64,000 nt of DNA from Axinella damicornis. Its lineage: Eukaryota > Porifera > Demospongiae > Axinellida > Axinellidae. This document shows, in pieces, positions 1-10,533 of this stretch (within the stretch, counting starts at the first letter, position 1; every line of letters begins with the position of its first letter). The position numbers and the translations under genes are program-made. The notes beneath the pieces are model-generated. The model had not been told where the DNA came from. It did not search any database and was given only the letters and a program-made list of their open reading frames with translations. The stretch lies in NCBI GenBank assembly GCA_963931865.1, contig OZ007512.1, positions 6,938,208-7,002,207 of the forward strand. The letters are read 5' to 3'.

Positions 1-356
1 AATTAAATCCTCAAAGCAAGGAACCGAAATTTTTGTTCATGAAAAAGCTAAGAAACTTGGGTTACACACCTCAGTCCCATCTCATACATAAATAATTCTA
101 CGTGAATAGCTAAAGAGCTAGTTAGTCTGGGGAGTTTGTCAAGTGTTGGATACCTACCATCACAATGCTGCGTATGTACATCCCTCACCTCTCTTTCATC
201 AATGTCTGCCAATATTATGACAGCCACAATCTTCTTGTTAGATATTCACCATCCTTTCCACACAGACCCAGCTCCGCCACTGGCCACCTTCTCCATGAAA
301 TCCAGATCAGAGTTGTTGATCTCAGCTGGCCTCCCTGTAATATGAAAGAGATGTCA

Positions 357-443
357 CACTAGACTCGTTCCCAGTCCCACGCCCAGCTTTTCGTCGCTTG
401 CAGTACGGTAAAGCGGGTGCATAATGTCTTGTAAGCATGTGCC
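357..443 (+). repeat. Half copy of the TAGCCTCG-type palindromic element
   Basis: The stretch starts TAGACTCGTTCCCAGTCCC and continues through GCCCAGCTTTTCGTCG to CAGTACGGTA. It matches the left arm plus centre of the near-perfect palindrome at 60550-60646. The right arm is missing. A different, TTAA-flanked element begins directly after it at 444. It is read as a truncated member of the 9-bp-duplication family. Confidence 0.55.
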
Positions 444-1082
444 TTAACTCTCTGCCTGCGTTTGTCGCACAATTGCGACGTGCGCGGACGCGCGCATAAT
501 GCGGCTGTCGCATATTTACGACAAGATCGCGAGGCTAGCTAAACTGAAGTGGGGCAGACCCTGATAATATAATGGCGATCACAGTCATGAAGAGGCAGAC
601 CCTACGGATATCAGCAGTCGATCAGAAGCTCCTCCTACCGATCGAGAGATAAGTAAGCGTTCACTGTTTTGTCGCCGTTTTGTGTACTGCCAGCATAGGC
701 AGGCTTTTTCGCCTACGGAACGCTATTGGTAGCGCTCAAGGGCCTAGTATAGTCTTGAGACATCATTGAACTACCTATCAACACCAGTAACTCACCCGCT
801 GGAGGGCAGACATCGACAGCACAACAACAGGGAGAGTTCCAAGGTGAGCGCTTGAGTATAACTCGGCCTAGCAGCCATATAACGATAGTCGGGGCTCAAT
901 CACGCCCTTAGCAGACAAATTAACTATACTTCGACAGTTCTTAGTCTTCGAACTTGAAGTCTACTCAGCGATTGTAAGTTAAACGGCGAGAAGCCTTAGA
1001 GATGTGTAACCTAGGCAATAAATTGATCACGAGTCGCGTGAGCGAAAGTTATGAATATTAATGAACGCAGACCAAGGGTTAA
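444..1082. mobile_element. TTAA-flanked, piggyBac-like non-autonomous element
   Basis: The left end reads TTAACTCTCTGCCTGCGTT. The right end, read on the other strand from 1082, is TTAACCCTTGGTCTGCGTT. That is an imperfect terminal inverted repeat of about 19 bp (16 positions match) with TTAA at each outer edge. TTAA targets and TTAACYCTK-like termini are known for piggyBac and for some other TTAA-specific families. No transposase frame is present over the 639 bp, so the element would be non-autonomous. The assignment to piggyBac is inference from the ends alone. Confidence 0.5.
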
Positions 1083-1273
1083 GGATCGAGACAGCACCTG
1101 TTCTTCCACGACGATTGAGTTCATGGTGGCCATTTATTTTATGATGACAAATGTCTTCTCGTTTGGTGTATTGGTTACTATAGTAAATCACTATAGTGTA
1201 AGAGATCTATAGAATTCGGCATATCAACTGAACCATCAATTTATTCTTCCAATGACAATGTGGTATACAGAGC

Positions 1274-1404
1274 TCAGTAGCAAAAGTGGGTGCAGCTGCT
1301 AGTAGTACTTGCTGAAGGAGTGATGGTTTGACTAAGGCTTCCACTTTCAACTCCCAGCATTTCTATCTCACATTTTAGACCTCCTTGGGCTTTCACAATG
1401 GTCA
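1274..1404 (-). pseudogene. Putative terminal exon of the adhesion-GPCR remnant
   Basis: Read on the minus strand, an acceptor (TACCAG) precedes the segment beginning at 1404. Its phase fits the end of the exon at 1546-1650. Two readings exist. In the frame carried from the TM7 exon the tail ends ...CESPRRSKM and stops near 1368. In the other frame it reads VTIVKAQGGLKCEIEMLG and onward, rich in Ser/Thr, and stops at 1274. Both are compatible with a cytoplasmic tail. I cannot decide between them, so the longer extent is given. Splice signals and phase support a real exon; its membership in the receptor gene is inference. Confidence 0.35.
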
Positions 1405-1545
1405 CTGGTATTGACAATTAAGGTATGTCTCAGTAGATTTGCTACAAACTATCTGCAAAGCCTTTTCTTAAACCATCTGATACTCTCTTACTATTTTACC
1501 GAGATCCACAGCTGTGGGGCAGGGTGGGTGTATGACACAAATTAC

Positions 1546-1650
1546 CGTGCAGATGTAGTTTCTCCATCTTCTCTTTCAGCCTCTCTGCAGGTGTCCCAAG
1601 ATTCTCTTTTGTCACCACCTTTGCCACCTCCCACTTTTCCCCACACAGCT
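1546..1650 (-). pseudogene. Putative cytoplasmic-tail exon of the adhesion-GPCR remnant
   Basis: This 105-bp minus-strand segment is bounded by TTTGTACAG on the acceptor side and G|GTAATT on the donor side. In the frame fixed by the upstream TM7 exon (2561-2601, ending in phase 2) it reads AVWGKVGGGKGGDKRESW and continues charged, as a receptor tail could. In a second frame it is also fully open (LCGEKWEVAKVVTKENLG and onward). Either reading joins the 1404 exon without a frame break. The product family cannot be recognised from this exon alone, and the linkage rests on order, strand and phase. Confidence 0.35.
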
Positions 1651-2370
1651 CTGTACAAAACAGAGGGCATGCAAGAAATGGCTGGGAAGCTCTAGCCTAT
1701 CTATAGAGACAGACTATTCTCTCCCATTGCATATTAAGTTGGGAGTGGGGAGTAAGGACTTCATTAGATCACATCTGTTAAAATTCTTGAGGCTTGGAAT
1801 GGCACTATTCCTAATCTACCTCAATAATAACCTCAGGGGTCATTTGCAGCAGGCTGAGAGAGATGTTTAATGTGCAGCAGTGTTCTCACCAAGATTCTAC
1901 AGGCAAAGGACTTACAAACATGTACATGTACATAGTTGAACAGTCTGGCTTCTGATGGGGTGGGGGTTACATAATCTACTTGCCAGTCAAAGCCCTTGTT
2001 ATGATACACACTGTACATGTACATGATATTTGCCAAAGGAATAGGAAGATAAGACCCGTTACATCCCTTGGGAAAGGACAGTGCGTTCATTAGGCCAGTG
2101 CTTTCGTTACGCCCTGAAAGTGCCTCGGGCTTTGCCGTCAGCACTTCCACGGCTCCACTCAAGCACTGACATTTCCCGCGGGATATAAAGGGTCTTATAT
2201 ATATCCACTGGGCAGGGATACAACCTACACGGCATCTAACAATAGTAACTGAATGCGATTGGTCTGCTCCTAATTTGTCATCTTCTACCGAACCAATCAC
2301 CAAAATGATGGCATCAATGCCAAAAATATTTCCTTCCCATCAGTAGAATTCAAAATCTGGTTAGTCAACA

Positions 2371-2460
2371 TGGCATTCTCTCCCCCATCAATGCTGACAA
2401 CAGGAATGCAGCCGTGGGTCCACGCTAGGGACGAGTAATTCACCAGACCCTTCCAGCTGT
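2371..2460 (-). repeat. Protein-like repeat, copy 1 (KGLVNYSSLAWTHGCIP)
   Basis: On the minus strand the segment reads KGLVNYSSLAWTHGCIP. A second copy at 28697-28780, also minus, reads KGVVNDSTLAWVHGCIL. The two are similar at both DNA and protein level, and the protein pattern is well kept. I do not recognise the family. It could be part of a transposon protein or paralogous exons. The region also falls between receptor exons at 2601 and 1650, but its frame is not tied to them. Confidence 0.3.
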
Positions 2461-2560
2461 TGCTGGCATGCTTAACCCCATCCCCTGCACTGCTGGTCAG
2501 TGAAGGGTCTGGAGACCAAACTGGCTGTGATAATTATGCTTGGAATGCACTCAACACTAC

Positions 2561-2601
2561 CTTTTGTTTCTCAGAACATGAAAGACAAAGAAGAATCATC
2601 C
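2561..2601 (-). pseudogene. Adhesion-GPCR TM7 exon with an in-frame TGA
   Basis: Minus-strand exon of 41 bp with acceptor CCTGCAG before 2601 and donor AAAG|GTAGTG after 2561. Joined in phase 0 to the TM6 exon (ends ...CNSLQ at 3821) it reads G, stop, then FFFVFHVLRNKR. This matches the start of transmembrane helix 7 in family-B/adhesion receptors, normally NSLQG followed by a hydrophobic residue and FIFxFH. The stop is TGA at 2596-2598, where a Leu codon would be expected; TTA to TGA is a single change. The rest of the exon is clean, so the copy may be recently inactivated, an allele, or a base error. The exon ends in phase 2. Confidence 0.55.
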
Positions 2602-3221
2602 CTGCAGGGACGGTAGGGGGAGGGGAAACATGAGCAACCTTCATCGCACTTCTTACAGTCCGCTTACTCGTCTTTGCAACATCAGAGCAATTAAAAACAA
2701 ATCGAAAAAGTCAAATTGGAGGAGGCTACTTTGAACTCTTTCATCTCAGTGTGTCTAGTACAATTAGTACCACCTGGTTTATAAGTGGTGTGGTTGCAGG
2801 CTTTTAGCTTCCAGGTTGCTAAGACTCTAGGTGCAAGAAAACACAGGACATTGTGGGGTGAGCATGAGCAATGTGCAAGCATTTTAGACACCGAGGAGAG
2901 ATAGAGAAGAGATTGAGTGTCAGTGAGGGTCGCAATAGCTAGAGGAAGTTTGCCATGGCTATTGCTGGCACCAGTCTAGCTGGGTTTGGCACAGACTGTC
3001 ATGTCAGTACAACTATTCAGCCCTTCCTTCCTGGCCTCGTTTGGTGCTCTTTGCTTTTTTCTTCTGCACATTCTTAGCCTCGTTCCCCACTAACGCATGC
3101 CTCCTTGCCATCCAGCACTACTAACACACAATGACAAGTCTGAACTATCCTGTTGTATGCTTGCACCAGATGAACGGTATTAATATGAAATCGAGCTATG
3201 GAAGTATAACAATATCTTAGG

Positions 3222-3705
3222 GGCAACCACACTCACGTTAGCCGCGTTGCAACCGGTTGCAACTCGCTGGTCGCACAAGCTAGGCAATGCAGCTCATTCG
3301 AATTAACACACATGTCACGTGAGGACCATGCTCAGTTGATCAAGTCAGCAATGGCGTCCAAAGGGAAGACAGCACTCACAACTTCGCCAGCACGGTGACT
3401 TTCAGCATGTGAGCATCAGTAAATGACAGCGATCTCAGCAGTGTGGTCAGAATCTTTGTGGGGCCTAAGAGCTGTACAGGCAACAAACTTCAAAGAAAGC
3501 GATCGAACAATGACGGCCGACAGTACTACAAAAGTGCTAGTATTTCCACCATCAAGGTGAGTTTCAGCACCAAAATTGTATGGTGAGGACAGTGCACAAC
3601 AGCGATCACGACGGTGTAGTCAGAATCTTTCAGGCCATTCCTAAGTAGTCAAATGTTATTTATTTGCGTGGCACAATTTTCCCCTACCAGGAGTGTAACA
3701 ATTAT
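3222..3705. repeat. Dispersed repeat, uninterrupted copy (copy A)
   Basis: The stretch from GGGGCAACCACACTCACG to ACCAGGAGTGTAAC is similar to sequence at 29241-30280 plus 32638-32690. Shared landmarks include GTGAGTTTCAGCACCAAAA, GCGATCACGACGGTGTAG and AAGTAGTCAAA. Here the sequence runs through without the insertions found in the other copy, so it serves as the empty site for the tandem element at 30281-32637. It carries no recognisable frame. The ends of the repeat are not defined, so it may be part of a longer element. Confidence 0.55.
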
Positions 3706-3820
3706 TGCATGTGCCAGATTTAGGGTATGGGAGACAGATCGACATTGCTCGACTGCGACTAGTGTGGGGCTTCTTCATACTCACCCACTCAATTACTGGC
3801 ACATTGCACAAAGTACGTAC

Positions 3821-3947
3821 CTGTAAGGAGTTGCACACAGTGGACAGCCATGCAAACACAGTTGTGTTTTCGTTCACAGCCAGCGAGCCAAACAGCCAGG
3901 TGATCCCGAGGAGTGGGAGTAGAATGATTGTGCTCTTGACTGCAGTT
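3821..3947 (-). pseudogene. Adhesion-GPCR exon covering TM6 to the start of TM7
   Basis: Minus-strand exon of 127 bp. The acceptor TTCTCCAG precedes 3947 and the donor TTACAG|GTACGTAC follows 3821. After one base finishing the previous codon it reads TAVKSTIILLPLLGITWLFG, then SLAVNENTTVFAWLSTVCNSLQ. The pattern KSTxxLLPLLGxTWxFG...FxWLxxxxNSLQ is characteristic of helix 6, the third outer loop and the helix 7 junction of adhesion (family B2) G-protein-coupled receptors, which sit in the plasma membrane. No exons for helices 1-5 were found between here and 5629, where a foldback element sits, and the next exon carries a stop. The locus is therefore called a decayed gene, although this exon itself is intact. 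Confidence 0.75.
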
Positions 3948-4369
3948 CTGGAGAAAAGAGTTCCACGATAAGAAGAGTGGCTGAACAGCCTATGGAATAC
4001 TGGGATATAATTATGGCAGCTGCGATAAGTACAGCAACGAATGGTTCCACCCTTCAACCTGGCGCCACACTACCAGCTTATAGCGTAACCTTCAATCTCG
4101 GGATGGAGGCAAAGTTTTGTTACTTGTACAGCCTTGTTTGTAATAAGGATCATGTTAGGGAACTTGTATGCCTGGAGCATCTCCACAGTATTCAGAAAGG
4201 CAGTTGTGGTGTGAAGATGAGGCATCCTGCTTCCCCAGGCCTGAGCCTGGGAACAAGGCTATACACTGGCGCCACCCCTTGGTGCTATAGTATTGTGAGC
4301 ATATTCAAAATTATGTTTGATGACCTTCAACTATACCAGATATATAATTATGTTTGTCTATAACATCCC

Positions 4370-5565
4370 CCTTCTGTTCCCCTCCTCTCATCCCCCTTCC
4401 ACTCCCTTCCCCCATCACCCCTTTCCACTCCCCTCTCCTCGTCACCCTTCTCCCCTCCCCTCATCACCCTTCCACTCCCCACCCCTCATCCCTCCTTCCC
4501 CTCCCCTCATCCCTCCTTCCTCTCCCCTCACCTCATCCACCTTCTATTCCGGGGGAAGGGGAAGTGGAAGGGAGAGTAAGGGAATTGGATGAGGGGAGGG
4601 GAGCTCTGTGCAGTTAAGGGCAGTTCTGCTTACTACAAGCAGCTCTTCTAAGTTTTCATGTATTATGGCTTCACATGCGGTTGGCTAAGTAGATAATCAG
4701 ATGCTGCGAAGGATCATCACATGATCCTACTGCCAGATGAAGTACGGACTGCTAGCTGTCAACGCTTGCTCCAGTGTTGATCACTGCTGCTATAGACTCT
4801 CCGCATCCCTACGTGGCATCTTTACGCTGTTCTGCTTTACCGGGGTGCGTGTGACAGTCTGTTTTGCGCACAAACTTCTCGCGATCACGCGGCAACGGGT
4901 GACTTGCATGTGACTTAATGTCATTACGAGTCTGTCTAATGGCCGTCTACTGACAAGTACACAAGACGCCTCTTGCCGGAAAGGAAAGATTCCTTCTTAC
5001 CCTTCAAGATTGTCTCGGTGTTTGAGAGCGCATCCTCGCCTATCGATCTATCGCGTGGGTTTGTTAAAACTGCGTCGTGTATTCCCGTGGCAGTTCAGAA
5101 TTCTCCATGTGGGCGGGGTGAGGAGACGAATAAGCACCGATTACTCCGCTTATGTGAGGTAAGGAAAAAATCACACGCGATAGAAAGTTAATATTAAACC
5201 TAAAGAGTGTCCTTACCGTGAAAACTTTCGCTCTCAAGGACGTTTTCCTTTCCGGCAAGAGAAGCGGCCTTAATTCTTGGGACATATCGGATCCCCTGTC
5301 TCACGTGAGTGAGGGGCGTGGCCAAATATGATACCCACAAGAATCTCCAATCATTCATCAACAAGAATATGCTATTTGTTTTCAGTTCAGTCCATTTGCA
5401 ATGCAGATATACACTGACAAACACTATGGTGTATGTGAATTTTATGGTCATGGCTTGTGCTGTCCTTAAGTGCGCAGAGAGTGGATGGTGAGATGAGGGA
5501 GCCCTTCCCCTCACCCCCCTTCCACTCCCCTTCCCTCGTCCCCTTTCCACTCCCCTGTACACATC
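4370..5565. mobile_element. Foldback element with pyrimidine-rich arms
   Basis: C/T-rich blocks with repeated CCCCTTCCACTCCCC occur at 4375-4545 and 5500-5565. A purine-rich mirror ends in AGCTCTGTGCAGTTAAGG near 4600-4617. Its counterpart on the opposite strand is CTCTCTGCGCACTTAAGG near 5467-5484. Inside, a 17-bp inverted repeat TCTTGCCGGAAAGGAAA lies near 4970 and again inverted near 5247. Together these suggest a roughly 1.1-kb element with inverted arms. It sits where receptor helices 1-5 would be expected and could be what disrupted them. Outer borders are approximate and no duplication was found. Confidence 0.4.
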
Positions 5566-5628
5566 CTCTATTTGCTTCTATTACTGAATGTTTAGTGACA
5601 CCTTCAGCACGAACTTGAGACATTTTAC

Positions 5629-5680
5629 CTGATGGTGAAGTTCCAGAATACACCATGGAGCTGTTGGTAAAACTGAAAAC
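5629..5680 (-). pseudogene. Putative extracellular-stalk exon of the adhesion-GPCR remnant
   Basis: Minus-strand exon of 52 bp with acceptor CTTCCACAG before 5680 and donor CATCAG|GTAAAATG after 5629. It reads VFSFTNSSMVYSGTSPS in phase 0 and ends in phase 1. It joins without a frame break to the exon at 5751-5865. The two could form the end of the GAIN stalk just ahead of the GPS site and first helix, but no Cys/Trp GPS pattern was found in the next 1.7 kb. Confidence 0.4.
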
Positions 5681-5750
5681 CTGTGGAAGGCAGCACATAC
5701 TGTCATGAAAAGCATCTTGTCCTAAGCAGGTTTCAACACACAGTACTCAC

Positions 5751-5865
5751 CATATCAACAGGATCAAAGCGTAACTGGACAGGATGTGTGGCGATCTGGC
5801 CTTCCAAGTTGGACGCGTTCTGGACTTGGGTAGCAAGGATGGCCGTGCTGGTTTGGAATCCAGTT
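5751..5865 (-). pseudogene. Putative GAIN-stalk exon of the adhesion-GPCR remnant
   Basis: Minus-strand exon of 115 bp with acceptor TTTCAAACAG before 5865 and donor GATATG|GTGAGTAC after 5751. It reads TGFQTSTAILATQVQNASNL and then EGQIATHPVQLRFDPVDM. The pattern with NAS followed by L...PVxLxF resembles the strands of the GAIN domain that precede autoproteolysis in adhesion receptors. It starts in phase 2 and ends in phase 0, matching the next exon. Strand and order agree with the TM6 and TM7 exons further left. Exons upstream of this one were not recognised. The receptor link is inference from resemblance and position. Confidence 0.5.
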
Positions 5866-6893
5866 CTGTTTGAAATAAGAAATGCAGACTGATTCTTCAT
5901 AGTTTCAAGCACATAGAATTAACATGCCATGGAAGGGGCTAGGGTTGAGCTAACCCACTGACCATGCGTCACAAGACCTTTAAGACCTAAATTAGATCAT
6001 AGTTTGACACTGCTCACCACTGTGGTGCTGCAGTAAAACTACACTAGAACTACACTAGAACTACTTGCACAAAGGGGGGGGGGGGGGGGGGGGGGGATGC
6101 CCCTGGCAGTCATTAGTAATAACACTTCCACAGTTAATCTAGATACGTAGGAAAGAGACTGAGAGTGGGATGAACTGGGCGGGGTAAAATACATAGTGAA
6201 TTGCGTGCGGGGACGACATTCGAGATGCTGACTGTCATTTTCTTGGAAGATGCTAAAGTCTGCTGCTGCTTACTCTGCTGTTGGATGGGGGAGGACCTAT
6301 AGTGACTCACAACACGAGCGCTACTGCAGGTAACCACAGAACGAAGGCGGCATAAGCCTTTTCATTTGTACCCTTTGAACGGCCATCAATGGCAGACTAA
6401 ATACTGCCCAAACAGCTGCCACTATAGTGCGGTAGGATCACCCATGGCTGCTGAGAGCGAGTAGAAAACTGTGCTGCTTCAAACTGACGTTTGTACTGCT
6501 CAATCATTGCCGCTGGCCTCCAGCCTCCACATCTCTGCTCACGGAACGGCTATATACACAGAGTATGTCAATCACCCTTGTAGCCATACTATGCCTTAAT
6601 TACTCTGTCCAGGCTCAGACTCATCACGCACCACAACTTTAGATGGCATCTACGACTGTATGTGCCAAATATACTATTTGGTTTCAAATGGCCATGGGAT
6701 GGTTTGACAATGGATGGTGGCACTGCTCCTTGTTTTCTGAGCGGTGGAGTATGACAAAATCCAATACCTGGTAGGTTTCACAGCAAAATTACCTATAGGC
6801 ACGGGACTGCTGTGAACTCCTCTAACCAGGAGAATTCCTGAAAAGGTATTAGAATCAACAAGTTAACCTGCCAGTTCCAGTTTGGTCCAGGTA
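5866..6893. other. Stretch without a supported gene; 23-G run
   Basis: No gene is supported here. A run of 23 G lies at 6074-6096. A minus-strand frame near 6134-6337 (QQQSKQQQTLASSKK) has a possible acceptor (ACCTGCAG) but no recognisable family. It could be an upstream exon of the receptor remnant or chance. Confidence 0.3.
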
Positions 6894-7448
6894 CAGGGGC
6901 GGATACAGGATTTGTGAAAGGGTGGGGGGGGGGGGGGGGGGGGGGGGGGGGGGCTAATAGCACAATTGAACGCTGCCGAAGACGGCGCATAGTGGCGCGT
7001 AGTGGTGATCAGTCGGCGCGAAGTGCGGAAATTTTTTTTTCGCCTTCATTATTCAGTTGTCAGGATGGGCTCTCGTGGACTTTTGTGCTTTGCACTGCAA
7101 GTTCCAGATGTATGAGTACTACGAGTTCCAGGATCGATGGTGCAGAGGGACTCCGCGCAAAGCGCGGAAAAATTTTTTCACCGTCATTTTTCAGTCATCT
7201 ATATGGGCTCTCGTAGCGCCTTCGAGCTCTTGCACTGCACTCACTGCTTTCTGGTTCCCGTGTCATCTGTGAACGTCTTATCCTTGACGTGGAAAGGTAA
7301 ATGTGACTAGTCGTGAATCACCAATGTCATGCAGAGTCCGACGAAGATTCGCCGACACGTGTAAAATGGGGCGTGGTCGGAACTGGAAAGGGGGGGGGGG
7401 GGGGGCTACAGCCCCTTGTAGCCCCCCCCCCCCCTGGATCCGCCCCTG
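6894..7448. mobile_element. hAT-like non-autonomous element with a G30 run
   Basis: The left end is CAGGGGCGGATACAGG and the right end read in reverse is CAGGGGCGGATCCAGG, 15 of 16 matching. Subterminal G runs (6924-6953) and paired G/C runs (7390-7434) face each other. Internally the unit CTCTCGT...TTTGCACT with an adjacent A/T run occurs twice. Related internal sequence is found at 9361-9718 and 14395-15332. CAG...CTG ends are typical of hAT elements. No matching 8-bp duplication was seen at this copy, so the family name is inferred mainly from the relative at 14395. Confidence 0.5.
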
Positions 7449-7553
7449 AGATATCCCGGAAGATTGCATACCAAAGAGGACGATATGCATGATAGAAGGA
7501 CAGTCTGTGGGGGAATTAGACAATATGAACTCCTTGTTATGACCATGACTAAT

Positions 7554-8104
7554 TGGGGTGATCCTGAATGAGCCCCATATCTACAAGTTTGCTGAGCTAT
7601 GTACAATCATGTATTTGTACATTTCATACGTCGTGCCGTAGCTGTAAATCAGTTGCAGCTTAGGGCTTTAGCCTAACCTTAGAGTTTTACGTGTTCTTGT
7701 GTCATGCGTTAATTCAAACTACAAACGACTTCGCGACTTGGAGATCAATTGAGACACGAAATATGAACAGTCTATGTACCTCAACAAGGATGGAGACTAT
7801 AGTGTGCGATGGGGTCTAGCACATGTACTAAAGACAGGGGAATGCTTTCACCTGTTCAAACCATCTCCACACGTCCTGCTGAGCACATGGTGTGCATAGC
7901 TATAGGCCATCATGGTGTGATGTGCCTGTTACACTGCTCCACCCATAGCCTGAATCACAGTTCCCGTGTTGTTACATGTGTGTGCTTTTTGTGTCGTACT
8001 CTGTGTCTATGCTCGGTCACATTCTGACGATGATCATGTGCATACAACTGCTCCACATTCTGCACATGCACTCACTCACACTCGTCCCACAATGTCGTCC
8101 AGTT
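7554..8104. mobile_element. Diverged relic of the GGGGCGAG tandem element
   Basis: Starts GGGGTGATCCTGAATGAGCC, keeps ATACGTCGTGCCGTA, GTCATGCGTTAATTCAAAC and CTCAACAAGGATGGAGAC, and ends in CACTCGTCCCACAATGTC. The same landmarks occur in order in the three tandem copies at 30281-32637. It is single, shorter and more mutated. No coding capacity is visible. Confidence 0.55.
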
Positions 8105-8417
8105 AAATCATTTATCCTCTAAATTAGGTACACATCATTAGTAAGCACGTATGTGCTTTCCGTGGGAGTATTAGTGCATGAACATATGAAGGTGAGACTG
8201 CAGAGTTTCACTATTTGTGCACATGCATTAACACTGGCATACTTGGGAGGTATATATCCCGACTCATGGAGAGCAAGTCTCAGCCTACAAGTGAAGCAGC
8301 CACCCTTGCTCTCTAGCATGCAGGCTCCTCAGTGTCAACTTACAATGCAGGGAAAGCGTATGCAACTAGGCTTTTGAAATTCTATAAAGTCCTGTGTGGT
8401 TGGGTGTATCCATGCCC

Positions 8418-8589
8418 AGTGTATTAGCTCATGCACCAACCAATAAATATTTCAAGAAGTTTGAAACAGACGCTATACAGTGGCCCTCATCAGTGAGTTT
8501 TCACTGATGAGGGCCACTGTATAGTGGCCGAAATGTCTGTTTCAAACTTCTTGAAATATTTATTCGGTTGGTGCGCGAGCTAATACACT
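8418..8589. repeat. Long hairpin-forming inverted repeat
   Basis: The left arm runs from AGTGTATTAGCTC (8418) through AATAAATATTTCAAGAAG to CCTCATCAGTG. The right arm returns through CACTGATGAGGGCCACTG and CTTCTTGAAATATTTATT to GAGCTAATACACT (8589). The arms are about 82-85 bp with few mismatches and a loop of a few bases. A hAT-like end CAGGGGCGTAGC starts at the very next base (8590). It is read as a foldback element. No flanking duplication was identified. Confidence 0.6.
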
Positions 8590-8934
8590 CAGGGGCGTAG
8601 CTAGGATTTCAAGACTGAGGAGGCGTGGAGTTCACAGCGCGCGAGAAGCGGGCGGCGAAACTTTTTCGAGCTAAGTAATTATTCATGAGTTTACTCCGCA
8701 GTGCGCGCAAAACAGTTGCTCTCGAAATGCTACAGCAATATGCCGGTGCCCTGACTGCCCAGACTTGCAGCACTATCAGCGTTAAGAGTATACGCCGGCT
8801 CATGGTCAGCCTAGCTCCTGTCTCTGTCATCAGATGGAACGCACATTGTACGCGGAGTGTGCGAGACTGCGGATACGCGCGTCAAAAGCGAGGAGGCAAC
8901 TGCCTCCCTTGCCTCATTGCTAGCTACGCCCATG
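8590..8934. mobile_element. hAT-like short element with GGGCGTAGCTAG ends
   Basis: The left end CAGGGGCGTAGCTAGG and the right end (reverse CATGGGCGTAGCTAGC) form an inverted repeat. The match extends outward through ACACTCA, so the borders are uncertain by a few bases. There is no coding frame. CAGKGGCGTAGC-type ends are common in hAT non-autonomous elements; that family name is inference. Confidence 0.4.
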
Positions 8935-9360
8935 AGTGTGGGCTAGGCTTTTGAAAGTTCTCACACATACACATATCTAAACTTGTTTGAACTACACAAT
9001 CACTTGATTTGACTATTTCAGGTTCCCCTACCCAATTCTGTTGGTCTGCTCCCATCAGTATGGTCATCACTCTGGTCATGATCACACAGCAGCTGTATAG
9101 GTATCTCCACATATTCGAGGTGTTAGCTGGGAATACAGAGAGAAGGTATACAATCAATTGAATATCCCTTCCTAACCTTGAAGGGAGGCATCAATAATCA
9201 TATGAAGACATTAAGTTAATGATTGTGGAAAGGCCTGTCAGTTTTCACAACCAGACAACAAACTGCCCATTCTCAGGCTACATGGAAGGAGGCCTGGTAT
9301 CTGCTGCTGGTGCATACATAAATAACCACATGACTTGGGGTAGCTATATACTGGCAACCC

Positions 9361-9717
9361 AGGGGCGGATACAGGATTTGTGAAAGGGGGGGGCTAATTA
9401 TAATAGCACAACTAAACGCTGCCGAAGGCAGCGCATAGAGGCGCGTAGCGCTGATCAGTCAAGCCGCGTTTCAGTTGTCAGGAAGGGCTCTCGTGGCACT
9501 TTCGTGCTTTGTACTGCAAGTTCCAGATGTACGAGTAGTAACACGAGTTCCAGGATGGATGCTGCAGAGCTAGCTACTATTCACGGCGCTACTTTCGCCT
9601 GGTGAGCTCTATTTGGAGTGTAATTCGGTCGGAGAACACACCCACAATTCTGGTGAAGGGGGGGGGGGGGGGGGGGGGGCTACAGCCCCCAAAGCCCCCC
9701 CCCCTAAATCTGCGCCT
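9361..9717. mobile_element. Non-autonomous element with flanking GCAACCC repeats
   Basis: The left end is AGGGGCGGATACAGGATTTG and the right end read in reverse is AGGCGCAGATTTAG. GCAACCC lies directly outside both ends (9354-9360 and 9718-9724), and the next base also matches if borders shift by one. The internal sequence CTGCCGAAGGCAGCGCATAG is shared with the element at 6894. A long G run (9659-9679) faces a C run near the right end. A 7-8 bp direct repeat at the borders supports a true insertion. Confidence 0.55.
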
Positions 9718-9849
9718 GCAACCCACATTTTGAGCTTACTTAATTGTGAAGTATTAGTCATTATGCAAGAAGGTATCAATAGCAGTGCCCATAGAAATTG
9801 TGATGGTCGCAAAGAACCAGTAGGTAGATACGGTGTCATCAGTAGGTAC

Positions 9850-10310
9850 GTACGTAGGAAGGGTGCCATCAGTGTGGAAAGATACGAATGTCATCCCACT
9901 GTACAAACGTGGGGATAAGTCGGATGCCAAGAACTATCGGCCCGTCTCGCTGACATCTATGGTGTCTAAAGTCACGGAAAGGATAGTTCGACAGCTTCTG
10001 TACGATCACCTGTCCACTATAATAGCCTTGTCTCCGATGCCCAGCATGGCTTCTGCCCTGGAAGGTCCTGTGAGTCTCAACTGCTGGACTCTGTCCATGT
10101 GTGGTACAAGTCAATGGAGGACAGGAAGTCTGTTGATGTGCTGTTCCTGGACATGTCTAAGGCCTTCGATAGAGTCCCTCACATGTGCCAAATTGAGAAT
10201 GATGGGCATTGATGGTGACATACTGTCTTGGCTTCGGGACTATCTTTCAAGCAGAAGACAAAGGTGCATTCTTGAGGGATGTGCATCTGGATGGCTCCCT
10301 GTATAGGTCC
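9850..10310 (+). pseudogene. Non-LTR retrotransposon reverse-transcriptase relic
   Basis: The translation reads VPSVWKDTNVIPLYKRGDKS and DAKNYRPVSLTSMVSKVTER in one frame. After a frame break it continues with VDVLFLDMSKAFDRVPH, then returns to ILSWLRDYLSSRRQ. KNYRPVSLTS and LFLDxSKAFDRVPH are hallmark blocks of LINE reverse transcriptase, the latter carrying the first catalytic Asp. The order and spacing fit a CR1/Jockey-like enzyme. Only about 150 codons remain, the frame is broken at least twice, and the YxDD block is absent. A CA microsatellite lies directly downstream. It is a dead fragment. Confidence 0.8.
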
Positions 10311-10389
10311 TGTAACCTTCTGCTCATACTCCCTTTCATCCTTCGGTGAATAAATTCTCAAATTCAAAAAATTGTAGCAAATCTCAGCC

Positions 10390-10398
10390 ACGACACAC

Positions 10399-10433
<35 letters not shown>

Positions 10434-10533
10434 AATGCACACACTCATCACACACACACACACACACATACACACACACACACACACACAGGCACACCCA
10501 CACACATGCACACACACACACACACACACACAC
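10390..10533. repeat. Interrupted CA microsatellite
   Basis: Runs of CACACA with ATGCAC and CATCACAC interruptions cover this stretch, which directly follows the reverse-transcriptase relic. The long His/Thr and Val/Cys frames across it are repeat artefacts. Confidence 0.9.

Noticed and set aside
3025..3095. Minus-strand Lys-rich segment (AKNVQKKKAKSTKRGQEG) as a C-terminal exon of the receptor
   Set aside because: It lies between the TM6 and TM7 exons, which join directly in phase, so it cannot be the receptor tail.
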